Of a stretch of DNA of 64,000 bases, positions 38,481-46,777 are shown piece by piece; the stretch's first letter is position 1, and every line of letters begins with the position of its first letter. Below the pieces are notes generated by a model. It ran no database searches. It was not told the origin of the DNA and worked only from the letters and a program-made list of their open reading frames with translations. Source of the DNA: Gammaproteobacteria bacterium (GTDB lineage Bacteria > Pseudomonadota > Gammaproteobacteria > HK1); NCBI GenBank assembly GCA_012103455.1, contig WLWT01000002.1:868001-932000 (forward strand), written 5' to 3'. A program made the position numbers and the translations under genes.

Positions 38481-38739
38481 AGGCTCTTCGCTCGCGGCGA
38501 GTCATTAATCGGGCGGAGATGATTCTAATCCGATCATCTCGTTCAGTATAGGACACGACCAACGTACGGCCGGACAGTGTCTGTCCGAATATCAGATACC
38601 GATACTCACCCTCCGAACTATCGGGGTCCGCGACGCTGGAGGACAGCTCGTCTGCGAATACCTCGGTCGCCTCGAAGAATGAAACCTCGTGCTTCCGCTC
38701 GTTCTCTTGGACTTTCTCCTTGTCCCACTCGAAGTCCAC
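38467..38739 (-). CDS. brnT: BrnT-family toxin (DUF497)
   Basis: 90 residues with FEWDKEKVQENERKHEVSFF, EATEVFADELS, EYRYLIFGQTLSGRTLVVSY and IRIISARLMTRRERRAYEQ, the complete BrnT ribonuclease-toxin pattern. The GTG start is preceded by GGAGG. It is the first gene of a cassette, 16 bases after the attC core and the intron 3' end. Confidence 0.9.
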   Translation of the reverse strand: MDFEWDKEKVQENERKHEVSFFEATEVFADELSSSVADPDSSEGEYRYLIFGQTLSGRTLVVSYTERDDRIRIISARLMTRRERRAYEQR

Positions 38740-38760
38740 TTCGCCTCCTTTTGCGGCCTA

Positions 38761-40607
38761 ATCGGGATAGGGGGACACCTCCCGATGCCCCTCCTCCCAC
38801 CCCACCGGGCCTACGGGTCACGTACCCCGGCGGTTCATTATCGTGTCGTTTCTGGTTCATGCTGATAAGGCTACCAGCCCCAAGTCTTTAAAGTCCCTAT
38901 GGGGTAAGGCCTAGTAAAGGGCTGGGCTTGCACTCAACCGCCATGGGCCATGGGCCGATTTCGCGGTATTCCACGCCCATCGACGTTCAACGCCCACAGC
39001 CCTGAGCGTGCGGTAGCCCGACCTGTCCCACGGTTTCCATAGGTAGCACCGTGACTTCCGCCGTATCCATTTGTCCAGGTCGCGCTGCGGGCTCTTTACT
39101 GGGGCGATACCCAAGTAAGCTTTCCAACCCAGCAGGGATTTCTTTCAATTCAGCGATAAGCTGATAGATAGCAATGGCCGCGGGTCCGGCGGCCTAGCCC
39201 CCTTACCGGGTGGTTCACCTTCTCCACTGCCTTTTCAGACACTTTGAGTGTGTGGCCAGGGCGTGGGCTACAGGTAAACCCCAGGACTGTCCGGTTGCAG
39301 GGACGAACCCCCGCACTTTTGGCGACATGGACCTTGAGCCCTAAGGTAGGCTCGGCAAAGTGGGGGATGCTTTGTTTTACCCGTTCGCCTGCGCGTGGGC
39401 GGCGTCCATAGATTGGGCAGTCATCGCCATAGCGAACGAAGGGGTGGCCTCGCCGTTCCCGTTCCCGGTCAAGCTCATTGAGGACCCTATTTGATAACAG
39501 CGGTGACCGCGGGCTTCCTTGTGGTACGCCTTCGGCTGTTTTCTCATACCTTCCATTGATTTCAACGCCCGATTTCAGGTAGCCGTTGAGCAGCCCTAGC
39601 CGGGCTTTGTCTTGGATTTCAGCTTTCAGCTTAGGCATTAGCCGGTCCTGCTTGACCCGGTCGAAGACGCTGTCGAAGTCCAGAGCAACGACCCACTTGC
39701 GGCCTTTGATGACCTCGCTTTGTGCCCGGTGTAGCGCTTGTTGTGCACTGCGCATCCGGCGCAAACCGTAGCGGTTGGGATGGAATGGCGGTTCCCACAT
39801 CCAGCGCAGCACTTGTGCTATTGCTGGCTGGATAACACGGTCGGTGACCGGGGGTAGGCCCCGTTGGCGCAGGCGTCCGTGTGGTTGGGGTATCTCGATT
39901 CGCAGCGCCGGTTGTGGCTGATAGGTGCCTGCCAGCCGTGGCGCCTTGATAGCAGGCCAGTGGGGCTTCAGGTAGCCTGACCGTTCATCTACCGTCATAC
40001 CCTCTACTCCCGCTGCACCTTCGGTTACGTTGGACTAGTTTCAATGCCTGTATCCGCTTTTCCTTGTCCACTACCTGCATCATCCATGAACCCGCTTCGA
40101 GGGCGTCCTGAGGGCGTTTTCCTCCCCTCACCTGTTCTGCCTCCCACTCGCGGCAGGCACTTCGCCTCGCCGGTCGGCGGCTGTCAGGTCCTACTTCAAA
40201 CCGTTCATGATGCCGATAAGGTTCAGACCTTCAACCGTCGAGGACACGGCCTACTCTGTCTTTTGCTGACTTGTGCCCTACGGTCAAATCCGGTTACCCC
40301 GATTTCAGTGCTTCCGGCACCTATGACAGACCTCTCGGGCTAAGACACAGGGCTTTCAGGGCGTAAACGCTCGATTTATAAAACCTATCCCGTCTGTGGA
40401 GGGAAGACTTCGTGGTCACGTGCCCACTGGTCTCGGATACCTCACACCTTCTATCTAGTTCCTGTTCGTCGCCCCGCCAGTTTGCGTTGGACTTCCTCCA
40501 GCCCACACCTCACGATGTAATCCTTGTCCTTCCGCTAACCTTCAACTCCACGATTACTTGGTAAGAGGACTTTCACCTCGCTAGGTCTGTGTCATGTCCG
40601 ACACACA
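38761..40607 (-). mobile_element. Group IIC-type intron inserted in an attC core
   Basis: The 5' end on the minus strand is GTGTGTCGGACATGACACAG followed by AGCGAGGTGAAAGTCC, a typical domain I start. The 3' end has a domain V hairpin (GAACCGCCGGGGTACGTGAC) and ends CCCCTATCCCGAT. Joining the exons gives ...AAATCGT|TAGGCCG, which restores the attC core GTTAGGC. Length 1847 bp. A degenerate maturase lies inside. Confidence 0.85.
38911..39998 (-). pseudogene. Group IIC intron reverse transcriptase/maturase, frameshifted
   Basis: 282 residues are open from MTVDERSGYLKPHWPAIK, with RIEIPQPHGRLRQRGLPPVT, WVVALDFDSVFDRVKQDRLM, EGVPQGSPRSPLLSN and RYGDDCPIYGRRPRAGERV. The YADD box is YGDD and the aspartates are kept. 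After 39150 the X domain continues in other frames (RDLDKWIRRKSRCYLWKPW, then SAHGPWRLSASPALY). The broken X domain probably prevents splicing support. Confidence 0.8.
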
Positions 40608-40662
40608 CGATTTGCGTAAGCGGCCCGCGTCCTCGCGGGTCCGATTGACGCTATTGTTCGGC
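40608..40662 (-). other. attC-like site of the PIN/RHH cassette (5' part, split by intron)
   Basis: GCCGAACAATAGCGTCAATC, a GGACCCGCGAGGACGCGGGCC hairpin and GCTTACGCAAATCGT, completed by TAGGC at 38756-38760 beyond the intron. The core GTTAGGC is split between GT and TAGGC. Confidence 0.7.
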
Positions 40663-40670
40663 GGATATGC

Positions 40671-40910
40671 CTATTCAATCTGGTCGTCCGCTATTGCCGG
40701 TACATCCGGGACGCGCGCCAAAATTGCCTCGAACTCCTTGCGATTCCCCGCTTTCGCGCGGGCTTTGAGATAACTCTCCGTCTTCAGCGCCGACAACTTC
40801 TCCGCAGCAGCACTCGCTACTAACTGATTGATGGAAATGCCTTCTTGCTCTGCGAGCTTGCGTAGCTCTGCATGGAGCGAATCAGGCAGCCTCAAGCTCA
40901 GCGTACTCAT
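40671..40910 (-). CDS. Ribbon-helix-helix antitoxin
   Basis: 79 residues: MSTLSLRLPDSLHAELRKLA, then EQEGISINQLVASAAAEKLS, a HicB/CopG-type ribbon-helix-helix DNA-binding N-terminus. The C-terminal 35 residues would bind the toxin. Start overlaps the PIN gene stop by four bases (ATGA), so the pair is translationally coupled with the toxin first. Confidence 0.85.
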   Translation of the reverse strand: MSTLSLRLPDSLHAELRKLAEQEGISINQLVASAAAEKLSALKTESYLKARAKAGNRKEFEAILARVPDVPAIADDQIE

Positions 40911-41329
40911 TGGATATCTCCCAGTTCGCGCAAGTACCTCCCTGGCGTCACCACGGACAAACCGAAGCGCGCGGCATCGGCGAAATCACGTACGTTGTGC
41001 GTCACTAGGTGACTTGCCTCAGAGGCGACTGCAACCTCTAGCACCATATCGTCTTTCGGATCTCTTAGTCGGGGACGCCATAGAAAGAAAATCTCCTGAT
41101 GATGCGACACGCTCACCACATAGTTCAGCAGCGTGTCTACGTCGCAACCCTTTAGGCCAAGAGCGCTTGCGTGCTCGCGCAGTACAGCCTCATATTCGAG
41201 CACCAATGGTACTGAAACGCACGACTTAAACCTTCCCGTGCCGAGTAGAGCGAAGAGCTGGAACGAAGCACCTCGACGCGAACGCAACGCGGCGACAAGA
41301 ATGTTTGTATCCAATACGACTTGATCCAT
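40907..41329 (-). CDS. PIN-domain toxin (COG1569 type)
   Basis: 140 residues with VVLDTNILVAALRSRRGASF (first acidic residues of the PIN site), VPLVLEYEAVLREHA, RLRDPKDDMVLEVAVASEAS and HLVTHNVRDFADA (later acidic residues). This is a predicted Mg-dependent RNase of a vapBC-like module, cassette-borne. All catalytic acidic positions appear intact. Confidence 0.88.
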   Translation of the reverse strand: MDQVVLDTNILVAALRSRRGASFQLFALLGTGRFKSCVSVPLVLEYEAVLREHASALGLKGCDVDTLLNYVVSVSHHQEIFFLWRPRLRDPKDDMVLEVAVASEASHLVTHNVRDFADAARFGLSVVTPGRYLRELGDIQ

Positions 41330-41418
41330 GCATCGGTATCATATGTAATACCATCGTGTTTTGCAAATGGTGTCACCACGTAGCCAGTTCATAGTGTGCC
41401 ACCGAGGTTGGGTAATCC

Positions 41419-41541
41419 GCCGAACGGAAAGCGTGAGGGGCGCGCCCAGAAGCAACCGAGGCGCCGCCACCAGAAACGAGCGTGACGAGCCAAACAAAGT
41501 CGGCCAAAGGTAGGCGCGTCCCTTCGACGCTCTTGTTATGC
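41419..41541 (-). other. attC-like site
   Basis: On the plus strand it runs from GCCGAAC to GTTATGC with a long interior of partly complementary segments (GGGGCGCGCC / GGCGCGTCCC). It lies just upstream of the PIN gene on the minus strand, where a cassette boundary is expected. The GCCGAAC core is degenerate. Confidence 0.5.
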
Positions 41542-41581
41542 GAATACGTGCTCAATGCGTCGCGCAACCATACCTCAAATC

Positions 41582-41770
41582 TCATGATGAGTCCCTGCCC
41601 AGGGTTGAGGCAATCCTGGCCATCCCGATTTGTGTAATACCGGCACCAAACACTTGTGCTACGGTTGTTGATTTCGTTCCATCACCTTCTGCCTTCCATC
41701 GCTTATTTTCGCAGGTCACTATGCCCTCAAGTAAATCCTCCACCTTCGCGCTAAAAAGCCACTCTAGCAA
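41582..41770 (-). CDS. Possible small cassette protein, unknown
   Basis: 62 residues from a TTG start (LEWLFSAKVEDLLEGIVTCE to ASTLGRDSS). A second frame beginning MRFEVWLRDALSTYSHNKS overlaps its stop (ATGA) and runs into the attC at 41541. The region fills the cassette between two attC sites, but I recognise neither frame. Confidence 0.35.
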   Translation of the reverse strand: MLEWLFSAKVEDLLEGIVTCENKRWKAEGDGTKSTTVAQVFGAGITQIGMARIASTLGRDSS

Positions 41771-41810
41771 TCGAACCTTTTATGCGTTCTCAAATAGTAG
41801 AGCCTTGCAG

Positions 41811-41963
41811 CGCTAACGTTTACCGGTGTATTGGAATTGATAGTCTAATCCCGTCTTTCTCTTATAGCCTTTGAATCTCACATAGTAGCGTCGCCAAATC
41901 CAAATTTCAGGCAGTAACAGAATGCGCATAGAGCGGCCCAGGAGTCTAAATTTCATGTTATGC
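41811..41963 (-). other. attC-like site of the radC-like cassette
   Basis: From CGCTAAC to GTTATGC on the plus strand, about 153 bp. The minus-strand core GCATAAC begins directly after the TAA stop of the RadC-like gene, the usual cassette arrangement. Length is in the VCR-like range. Confidence 0.55.
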
Positions 41964-42097
41964 TTAATCTTCCTCAAAAATCTTTGGCAAAAAGCCATCA
42001 TCTCCAATAATTTCTTTTCGAAGTTGAAGCTGTTTACCATACTGAAGCCACTTGCTACTGTCATTTTTGAAAGAAAAATATTCTGTGTCACCTATTA

Positions 42098-43205
42098 CTA
42101 ATTCGGAAAAAAATTACCCGACATTAATTCAGAATATATCTGACATGCTTTTCATAGAAAAACCGTTTAATTATTTGCGTATTCTGTTGCAGTGAGTGCA
42201 ACACCGAACGAGCCAAGGCCATCAGTTGCTCCTTTGTAGCCACCACTGTCCGCCCAATTCGTTGGCTTTTTACATGATGCCATACTAGCTCATCAGGATT
42301 GAGTTCCGGTGAATACGGCGGTAACCATACTAACGTGAGCTTACCTTGGCTATTGCGGACAAATTCTTGCACTTTCTTGGCTCGATGAATGGGATGGCCA
42401 TCAACAATCAAATAGACCGATCGCTTGGCGTTGTGCAACAAACGCCTTAGAAAGTCGATAAAAACGTCTGCGGTTACCCGTGATTCAGTTACCATGAAAC
42501 GCAGGTGACCTTTCGGCGAAACGGCTGACAGCCTATTCACGCTAAAGCGCCGACCCGTTTTCGCTACAACTGGCGTATCACCCCGTACCCCCCAAGTGGT
42601 ACCACGATGATAATCCGACCGGATCGTCGATTCGTCGCCAAAATAGACCCGCGCTCGGCGCCTTTTCGCTTCTCGTTGTACTTCAGGCCAAGTTTCTTTT
42701 AACCATACCTTAACCTGATCAGGGTTTTGCTCGTATGCCTTAAACCGAGGGCGCTGCGCACTCATCCCCAAACGAGACAGGATATTGCCCACCGAGCGCT
42801 CGCTGACCTCGATGCCAAATTTATCTTTCAGTAATATCTGAATCATCGAGCGTGTCCACAAGGCATCGTGAAAATCCAATTGCAACGGATTCGTTTTAAC
42901 TAGTTCACGTAAGCGATCCGCATATTCATCGGGACACTTTCTTGGGCGACCCGTGATCTTGCCGGTGGACAGCGCCTGTTCACCACCTTGCTCATATCTG
43001 GATAACCAATCGTAAATGCAAGAACGATGAAATCCGAGGGCTTTAATTACTTTTTCAGGGCTTTCACCCGATAATACTTGCGCAACCGCGTGCCTGCGGA
43101 TGGCTTCTCGCGCGGAATGGGGCAGTGAGCGACCGTCTGTCTTTTTCATAGCATCACTATAACACATTTTATTAATTTGTGTCGGGTAATTTTTTGCCGA
43201 AGTAG
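42098..43205 (-). mobile_element. IS630-family insertion sequence
   Basis: 1108 bp with ends CTAATTCGGAAAAAAATTAC and the complement of TAATTTTTTGCCGAAGTAG. It is flanked by TA on both sides (42096-42097, 43206-43207), the family's target duplication. It carries one intact transposase and disrupts the RadC-like cassette gene. Confidence 0.92.
42124..43149 (-). CDS. IS630-family transposase
   Basis: About 341 residues: helix-turn-helix (AVAQVLSGESPEKVIKALGF, HRSCIYDWLSRYEQGG) and DDE domain with RARVYFGDESTIRSDYHRGT (D), KRSVYLIVDGHPIHRAKKVQ (D) and LPPYSPELNPDELVWHHVKS (E in the YSPELNPxE signature). I start at MKKTDGRSL because the longer frame begins outside the element's inverted repeat. 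Apparently functional. Confidence 0.93.
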   Translation of the reverse strand: MKKTDGRSLPHSAREAIRRHAVAQVLSGESPEKVIKALGFHRSCIYDWLSRYEQGGEQALSTGKITGRPRKCPDEYADRLRELVKTNPLQLDFHDALWTRSMIQILLKDKFGIEVSERSVGNILSRLGMSAQRPRFKAYEQNPDQVKVWLKETWPEVQREAKRRRARVYFGDESTIRSDYHRGTTWGVRGDTPVVAKTGRRFSVNRLSAVSPKGHLRFMVTESRVTADVFIDFLRRLLHNAKRSVYLIVDGHPIHRAKKVQEFVRNSQGKLTLVWLPPYSPELNPDELVWHHVKSQRIGRTVVATKEQLMALARSVLHSLQQNTQIIKRFFYEKHVRYILN

Positions 43206-43368
43206 TAGAATGCAATCTATTAATTCAACACCGACAAGTAGCAGGCGTGCCGAAAAATTAGCTAGGTTTTTTATGGTGATGTAATCCGACAATGATTGAG
43301 GGTTACCGCAAACTGTTTGGGCAAGAATGACTTTAAACGCTGTTCCTGAATTTTGATTATAGATGATA

Positions 43369-44145
43369 CTAGGGCCTGTTAACACTATTCAACGCCTGCA
43401 CGATAAGGGCGAAGTGGATAAAAAACATAAAGACAACATCCAGTTTGTCGAAGCGTGTAAAGATTCGACGAAATCCTTTCAGCCGTCGAAACAATCTCTC
43501 TACTTCATTTCGCTTTTTATACAACTCCTTGTCGTATTTCCAAGGCCTCAGCCGATTGCTTTTCGGTGGCACAACGGGCTCCATCCCCAAATCGACTATC
43601 AACTGCCGGGTCTCATCGCCTTCGTAGGCCTTGTCCATGATGACTTGAGTCCCGTCCCAGCCATTGTTTTCAAAGGATTTCAATAATTCCCGGCCTGCTG
43701 GCGCATCCCCAACGTGGCCCGGGGATAGGGAAAAGGTCACTGCTGTTGTGGCATTTGCTGCAACCCTATGAATCTTCGTTGTCCACCCGGCTCGGGACTT
43801 ACCCATCGACTGTGGACCGTTTTTTTTTAACGCGCCAGTCCCATCCGGGTGAACTTTGACCGCTGTACTGTCCAAAGATACTTGCTCCACTTGTATGTTG
43901 ATGACATCGTTTTCCTGTAGTGTAGCAAATACGCTATCGAGTACACCATTTTTCGCCCAGCGATTGGCCCGAGTATAAAGGCTGTGCCAATTACCAAACT
44001 TTTTCGGCAAACCTCGCCACTTGCAACCGTGCTCAGCGACATACAAAATGGCATTCAACACCAATAAATTGGGTATTTTGACGTTACCTCTTTGAACAAG
44101 AAGGAGTTTTTGGATAATTTTAAATTGTGATGTGGTGATTTTCAT
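43369..44145 (-). CDS. IS5-family transposase, full-length copy
   Basis: 258 residues: HTH-like N-terminus (LLVLNAILYVAEHGCKWRGL, then PKKFGNWHSLYTRANRWAKN), first D in EQVSLDSTAVKVHPDGTG, second D in GWDGTQVIMDKAYEGDET and the E region in RNEVERLFRRLKGFRRIFTR. The linker ALKKNG covers the nine-A run, so this copy reads through. The TAG stop is formed with flanking DNA, which must begin TAG. Confidence 0.92.
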   Translation of the reverse strand: MKITTSQFKIIQKLLLVQRGNVKIPNLLVLNAILYVAEHGCKWRGLPKKFGNWHSLYTRANRWAKNGVLDSVFATLQENDVINIQVEQVSLDSTAVKVHPDGTGALKKNGPQSMGKSRAGWTTKIHRVAANATTAVTFSLSPGHVGDAPAGRELLKSFENNGWDGTQVIMDKAYEGDETRQLIVDLGMEPVVPPKSNRLRPWKYDKELYKKRNEVERLFRRLKGFRRIFTRFDKLDVVFMFFIHFALIVQALNSVNRP

Positions 44146-44180
44146 ACGCGAAGTCTATCATAATTAGTGTTAACAGGCCC
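43372..44180 (-). mobile_element. IS5-family element, 809-bp copy
   Basis: Same element as 18059-18866, with ends GGGCCTGTTAACACTA and complement, flanked by TA. It carries nine T in the run where the other copy has eight. Inserted in the RadC-like cassette gene. Confidence 0.93.
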
Positions 44181-44448
44181 TAGAAAGTGCTCTGGTTGCT
44201 TGTGCGGTTGTAAATTCATCAATGCCTTGTAAAAATGTATCTACTTCTATCAAATTGTTATCATCATCTAGGTAGATAATTGCCAAGTGGTCAGTCGTAA
44301 GATCTTTAATGCCTTCTAGTACGATAATAGCATCTTTAGTGTCATTGACTCTTAAGACCGATCTCTTTCGCTTAGACGCCAAATGCAATTCAAGAGACAG
44401 TTCTGGTCTAAATATTGTTTTCTTGTTCATCTATGTCTTTCTCTTGTT

Positions 44449-44526
44449 GCATAACGGCGAGGATCAGCGGCTAGATCACCCGAGCGAAGCGAGCGGTGGC
44501 TGGTCCGTTGCATCCGTTTGTTAGGC
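44449..44526 (-). other. attC-like site
   Basis: GCATAAC at one end and GTTAGGC at the other, 78 bp, with a CGAGCGAAGCGAGCGGTGGC central hairpin region. The 3' side of the 44581-44901 gene runs directly into it. Confidence 0.8.
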
Positions 44527-44580
44527 AACCCGCAAATATGGGTAATCGCTGGCTCGAAAATTCAGTGCAAACAGCTTCCA

Positions 44581-44901
44581 TCAGGTTCGATTTTTGTGGA
44601 GGGCCAACCATCGTTTTAGGTAGTAACCGGACTCTGGCTCCTGACCGGTTGCGATTTCGCTGCCCGTGGCAACAGAGACCTCTTTTAGCCAAGGCAGAGA
44701 AGCTTTCAGTGGACTCTTATGTCGCGATAACACCTCCCTCTCGTAGTCCACGCTACGGACCGCGTTACCCTTCGCGTCGTAGTCAGCGAAAAACTGTTTC
44801 GGCCTGTCGATGACGGTCCGCTTAAACATCTCAAAGGCGGAAATAAAGAGTGCTACTCGAACAAGGTTCGACTGAAGGGCATTAGGATCGCGGATTTTCA
44901 A
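44581..44901 (-). CDS. Cassette protein of unknown function
   Basis: 106 residues, largely helical by composition: NLVRVALFISAFEMFKRTVI, then DRPKQFFADYDAKGNAVRSV, YEREVLSRHKSPLKASLPWL and GYYLKRWLALHKNRT. The LFISAFEMFK segment followed by an E/R-rich region recalls small helical cassette proteins. I cannot assign a function. It has a complete cassette context (attC downstream, attC-like upstream). Confidence 0.6.
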   Translation of the reverse strand: MKIRDPNALQSNLVRVALFISAFEMFKRTVIDRPKQFFADYDAKGNAVRSVDYEREVLSRHKSPLKASLPWLKEVSVATGSEIATGQEPESGYYLKRWLALHKNRT

Positions 44902-44945
44902 TCATTCTGAACGCGATTCGGTCATGAGGGTCTCTGAGGCTCGCT

Positions 44946-45010
44946 GCCTAACGGCGGGGCTCAGGGGCGCGCAGCGAAGCGGAGCGTCCCTTGGAGCCAG
45001 TGCTGAGAAG
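44946..45010 (-). other. attC-like site, one end unclear
   Basis: GCCTAACGGCGGGGCTCAGG, then GGCGCGCAGCGAAGCGGAGC and GTCCCTTGGAGCC form the usual attC palindrome. The second core (GTTRRRY) is not visible before 45010, so the site is damaged or fused to the next cassette. Confidence 0.55.
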
Positions 45011-45021
45011 ACGAAGACGAC

Positions 45022-45375
45022 CTACAACGAAGCGACATACTGAGCCGCCATGAAACGCCGCGGTTCACCGCTTCTAGCCAAACTCGCCGAATCGGCCTGA
45101 AGTGGGTTGACGGTCCCGCTCAGGGCGTGTGTTGGGCGAGGACGCTTACCACACCAACGAACATCGCGACCCGCTGCATCCTTACAGCGCTGAAACTCAG
45201 ATATCGAATGCCTATCTTGTTGCCACATCAGCTTGTCTACAAGTACTTGACTTTGCAGTGACTGATGCCCGGCTACGAGTCCTCGTACCGATACGCCATG
45301 TTTGCGCTTCGCCGATGTTCCACAGCGGTTGAGGGCCAGCCTGCGCGAGAGAACATTGTTGAACTTTGCAATCAT
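45022..45375 (-). other. Cassette-sized region without a recognisable gene
   Basis: The longest minus-strand frame here is 117 residues with low-complexity basic composition and no recognisable domain. No plus-strand frame is better. It occupies the interval between attC-like sites at 44946 and 45517, so it may be a non-coding or decayed cassette. Confidence 0.35.
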
Positions 45376-45516
45376 TCTCGGCCATCAACCGCCGTGTCTA
45401 CATGAGCACATAAATTTTGTTGTTCTGCGCTTGGGCATCGCAATCGCAACGCTATCAGTATGCCCGCATCCAGGTTGAAATTGGAATTCTGTTTGCTCTT
45501 GAATACAGGCATTGAC

Positions 45517-45643
45517 GTCCAAACGCTTCGCGTAAGGGGCGCGGCTAACAGATGTAGCTATGCCCATAAAACTTGATGCACCACAGCCGCCAGATTTGAG
45601 CTGCGGCGCTTTGCGCCGCGTCTCTTTGATGCGATTGTCAGGC
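45517..45643 (-). other. attC-like site, 127 bp (long type 1)
   Basis: Closely related to 46778-46904 over its whole length (shared GCGTAAGGGGCGCGGC, CCCATAAAACTTGATGCACC and GCGCTTTGCGCCGCG-type stem). The outer cores are degenerate (GTCCAAAC and GTCAGGC). The HNH gene's TGA stop is in the core. Confidence 0.75.
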
Positions 45644-45967
45644 TTTTTTCTTATGAATAAGCCGATGCTGCGCTTTTGATACAACACGCAGATTAGAGCT
45701 CTTATTATTGTTCTTGTTACCATCAATGTGATGGACCTCGCGATCAGCATAGATTTTCCCGCCAATCTTTTTTTCGGCTACTCTTCTATGGGTATACACC
45801 CAATTTCCAGTTTTATTATCTCTAAATTGTCGATAGCCGCTGTCACTAACTCTTGTTTCTAGTGACTTTTCTTTATTATTCTTTTTCTTGCGGCCAGCAA
45901 TGAATTTTTTACGGCCTGATTTCAATAATGAAGACTTGCCATAGCCACTTCGTTGTCTATATACCAT
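45638..45967 (-). CDS. HNH-domain protein (cassette)
   Basis: 109 residues. The N-terminal third is Lys/Arg-rich (GRKKFIAGRKKKNNKEK). The C-terminal half is an HNH nuclease core with HHIDGNKNNNKSSNLRVVSK, then AQHRLIHKKK (paired histidines and the N of the motif). It resembles homing-type or restriction-type HNH proteins with a DNA-binding repeat (YRQFRDNKTGNWVYTHR). Single-gene cassette with attC directly downstream. Possible nuclease of a defence or mobile element. Confidence 0.8.
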   Translation of the reverse strand: MVYRQRSGYGKSSLLKSGRKKFIAGRKKKNNKEKSLETRVSDSGYRQFRDNKTGNWVYTHRRVAEKKIGGKIYADREVHHIDGNKNNNKSSNLRVVSKAQHRLIHKKKA

Positions 45968-46021
45968 TGGTTTTCCTCCCAGATTCGGGTCTGAGCCTAA
46001 ATTTGAATTTTGAATATAGAA

Positions 46022-46094
46022 GCCTAACGCTTAGGCTCAGCCGACCGGAAAACGCGCCAGCGTTTTTGGGGTCGGCTGTCGCCCATTGTTATGC
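46022..46094 (-). other. attC-like site
   Basis: GCCTAAC at one end, GTTATGC at the other, with the arms CTCAGCCGACC / GGTCGGCTGTCG and a CGCGCCAGCGTTTT tip, 73 bp. Clear imperfect palindrome. Confidence 0.8.
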
Positions 46095-46448
46095 CTATGG
46101 TTTTGATTTGCCCACCAAAACATTTAGCTCCTTGAGTGTTTTCTCTTTGCTGCTCAAGCCTCAGATCCAACAACTTATTTGGTTGGACAGACAAACTATT
46201 TTGGTTTTTAAAAATTCAGTATCTTGTGTGAGCTTCCTTGTTTGTGCTTTGAGATTATCGAGGGTGGAAAGTTGGGGTTTAATTGTGGATTGTATTTCTG
46301 TTTCATTGCGTGTTACACGCTCACCTAAAGTAGAAAGTTTTGCATCAACTGCTGATATTGCCGTATAAAACCCTACCACGCCTGAAATTACTATTCCCTG
46401 CACTGGGAAAAGCACTTTATCCCAGTTATTTTTCATCCATTCTTTCAT
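46095..46448 (-). CDS. Membrane coiled-coil protein with an in-frame TGA (cassette)
   Basis: From MKEWMKNNWDKVLFPVQGIV the protein has one predicted membrane segment (VLFPVQGIVISGVVGFYTA) and then a coiled-coil region (LSTLGERVTRNETEIQSTIK, LDNLKAQTRKLTQDTEFLK). The frame has TGA at 46161-46163 (after NQISCWI), but the same frame continues GLSSKEKTLKELNVLVGKSK to a TAG touching the attC core GCATAAC. So the original gene very likely ended there and the TGA truncates it by 22 codons. Overlaps the next gene's end by 23 bases. Confidence 0.7.
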
Positions 46449-46743
46449 TGTTGATTCTCCTTCTCAAGGAGCCTTTCAACAATTCGCTTTGTGCCTCTAG
46501 ATTACGCTCAAGTAATTTATAGTAACCTTGATCTCTTTTGGAGCTTTCCTCAATAGACGCGACTTTTTCTCTAAGAAGATTAAGCTGTTCTCTTAATTGC
46601 TGATTCTTAGCAGCGAGTTTTTCATATCGCACTTCGGTGGCATATCGCTGCTCTTTCGAGGCTTCCAGATAGGTGTAAACAGTGGACGTCATTGCTACAA
46701 CCGTTGCTAGCATCGTGAATTTTAATTTATCGGTATCAAGCAA
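46426..46743 (-). CDS. Membrane-anchored coiled-coil protein (cassette)
   Basis: 105 residues: an N-terminal segment KLKFTMLATVVAMTSTVYTY (membrane anchor), then a long charged coiled coil (KLAAKNQQLREQLNLLREKV, ASIEESSKRDQGYYKLLERN). First gene of a two-gene cassette and overlapping the similar 46448 gene. The pair may form a hetero-oligomer. Function unknown. Confidence 0.7.
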   Translation of the reverse strand: MLDTDKLKFTMLATVVAMTSTVYTYLEASKEQRYATEVRYEKLAAKNQQLREQLNLLREKVASIEESSKRDQGYYKLLERNLEAQSELLKGSLRRRINNERMDEK

Positions 46744-46777
46744 TATTATTGTTCCTCTGTTGTTTTTTTCCTATCTG

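Larger units (their letters stand above)
41964..44430 (-). pseudogene. RadC-like (JAB/MPN) cassette gene split by IS5 and IS630 elements
   Basis: Three pieces read in one continuous frame once each IS and one TA repeat are removed. They are 44430-44181 (MNKKTIFRPELSLELHLASK to TTAQATRALS), 43369-43206 (SSIIYNQNSGTAFKVILAQT to GVELIDCIL) and 42095-41964 (IGDTEYFSFKNDSSKWLQYG to PKIFEED-stop), giving 181 residues. The fold matches the RadC C-terminal JAB domain. The metal box normally HNHPSG reads QTVCG, so the predicted metalloprotease site is absent. Two independent insertions show it is no longer needed. Confidence 0.75.

Noticed and set aside
45022..45375. 117-residue frame as a cassette protein
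   Set aside because: No recognisable domain and unconvincing composition; kept only as an unassigned region.
46161..46163. In-frame TGA in the coiled-coil cassette gene as a second selenocysteine
   Set aside because: No stem-loop with a GU loop lies within 40 bases and the residue context (WI-TGA-GL) is not a redox motif. A nonsense change is simpler.
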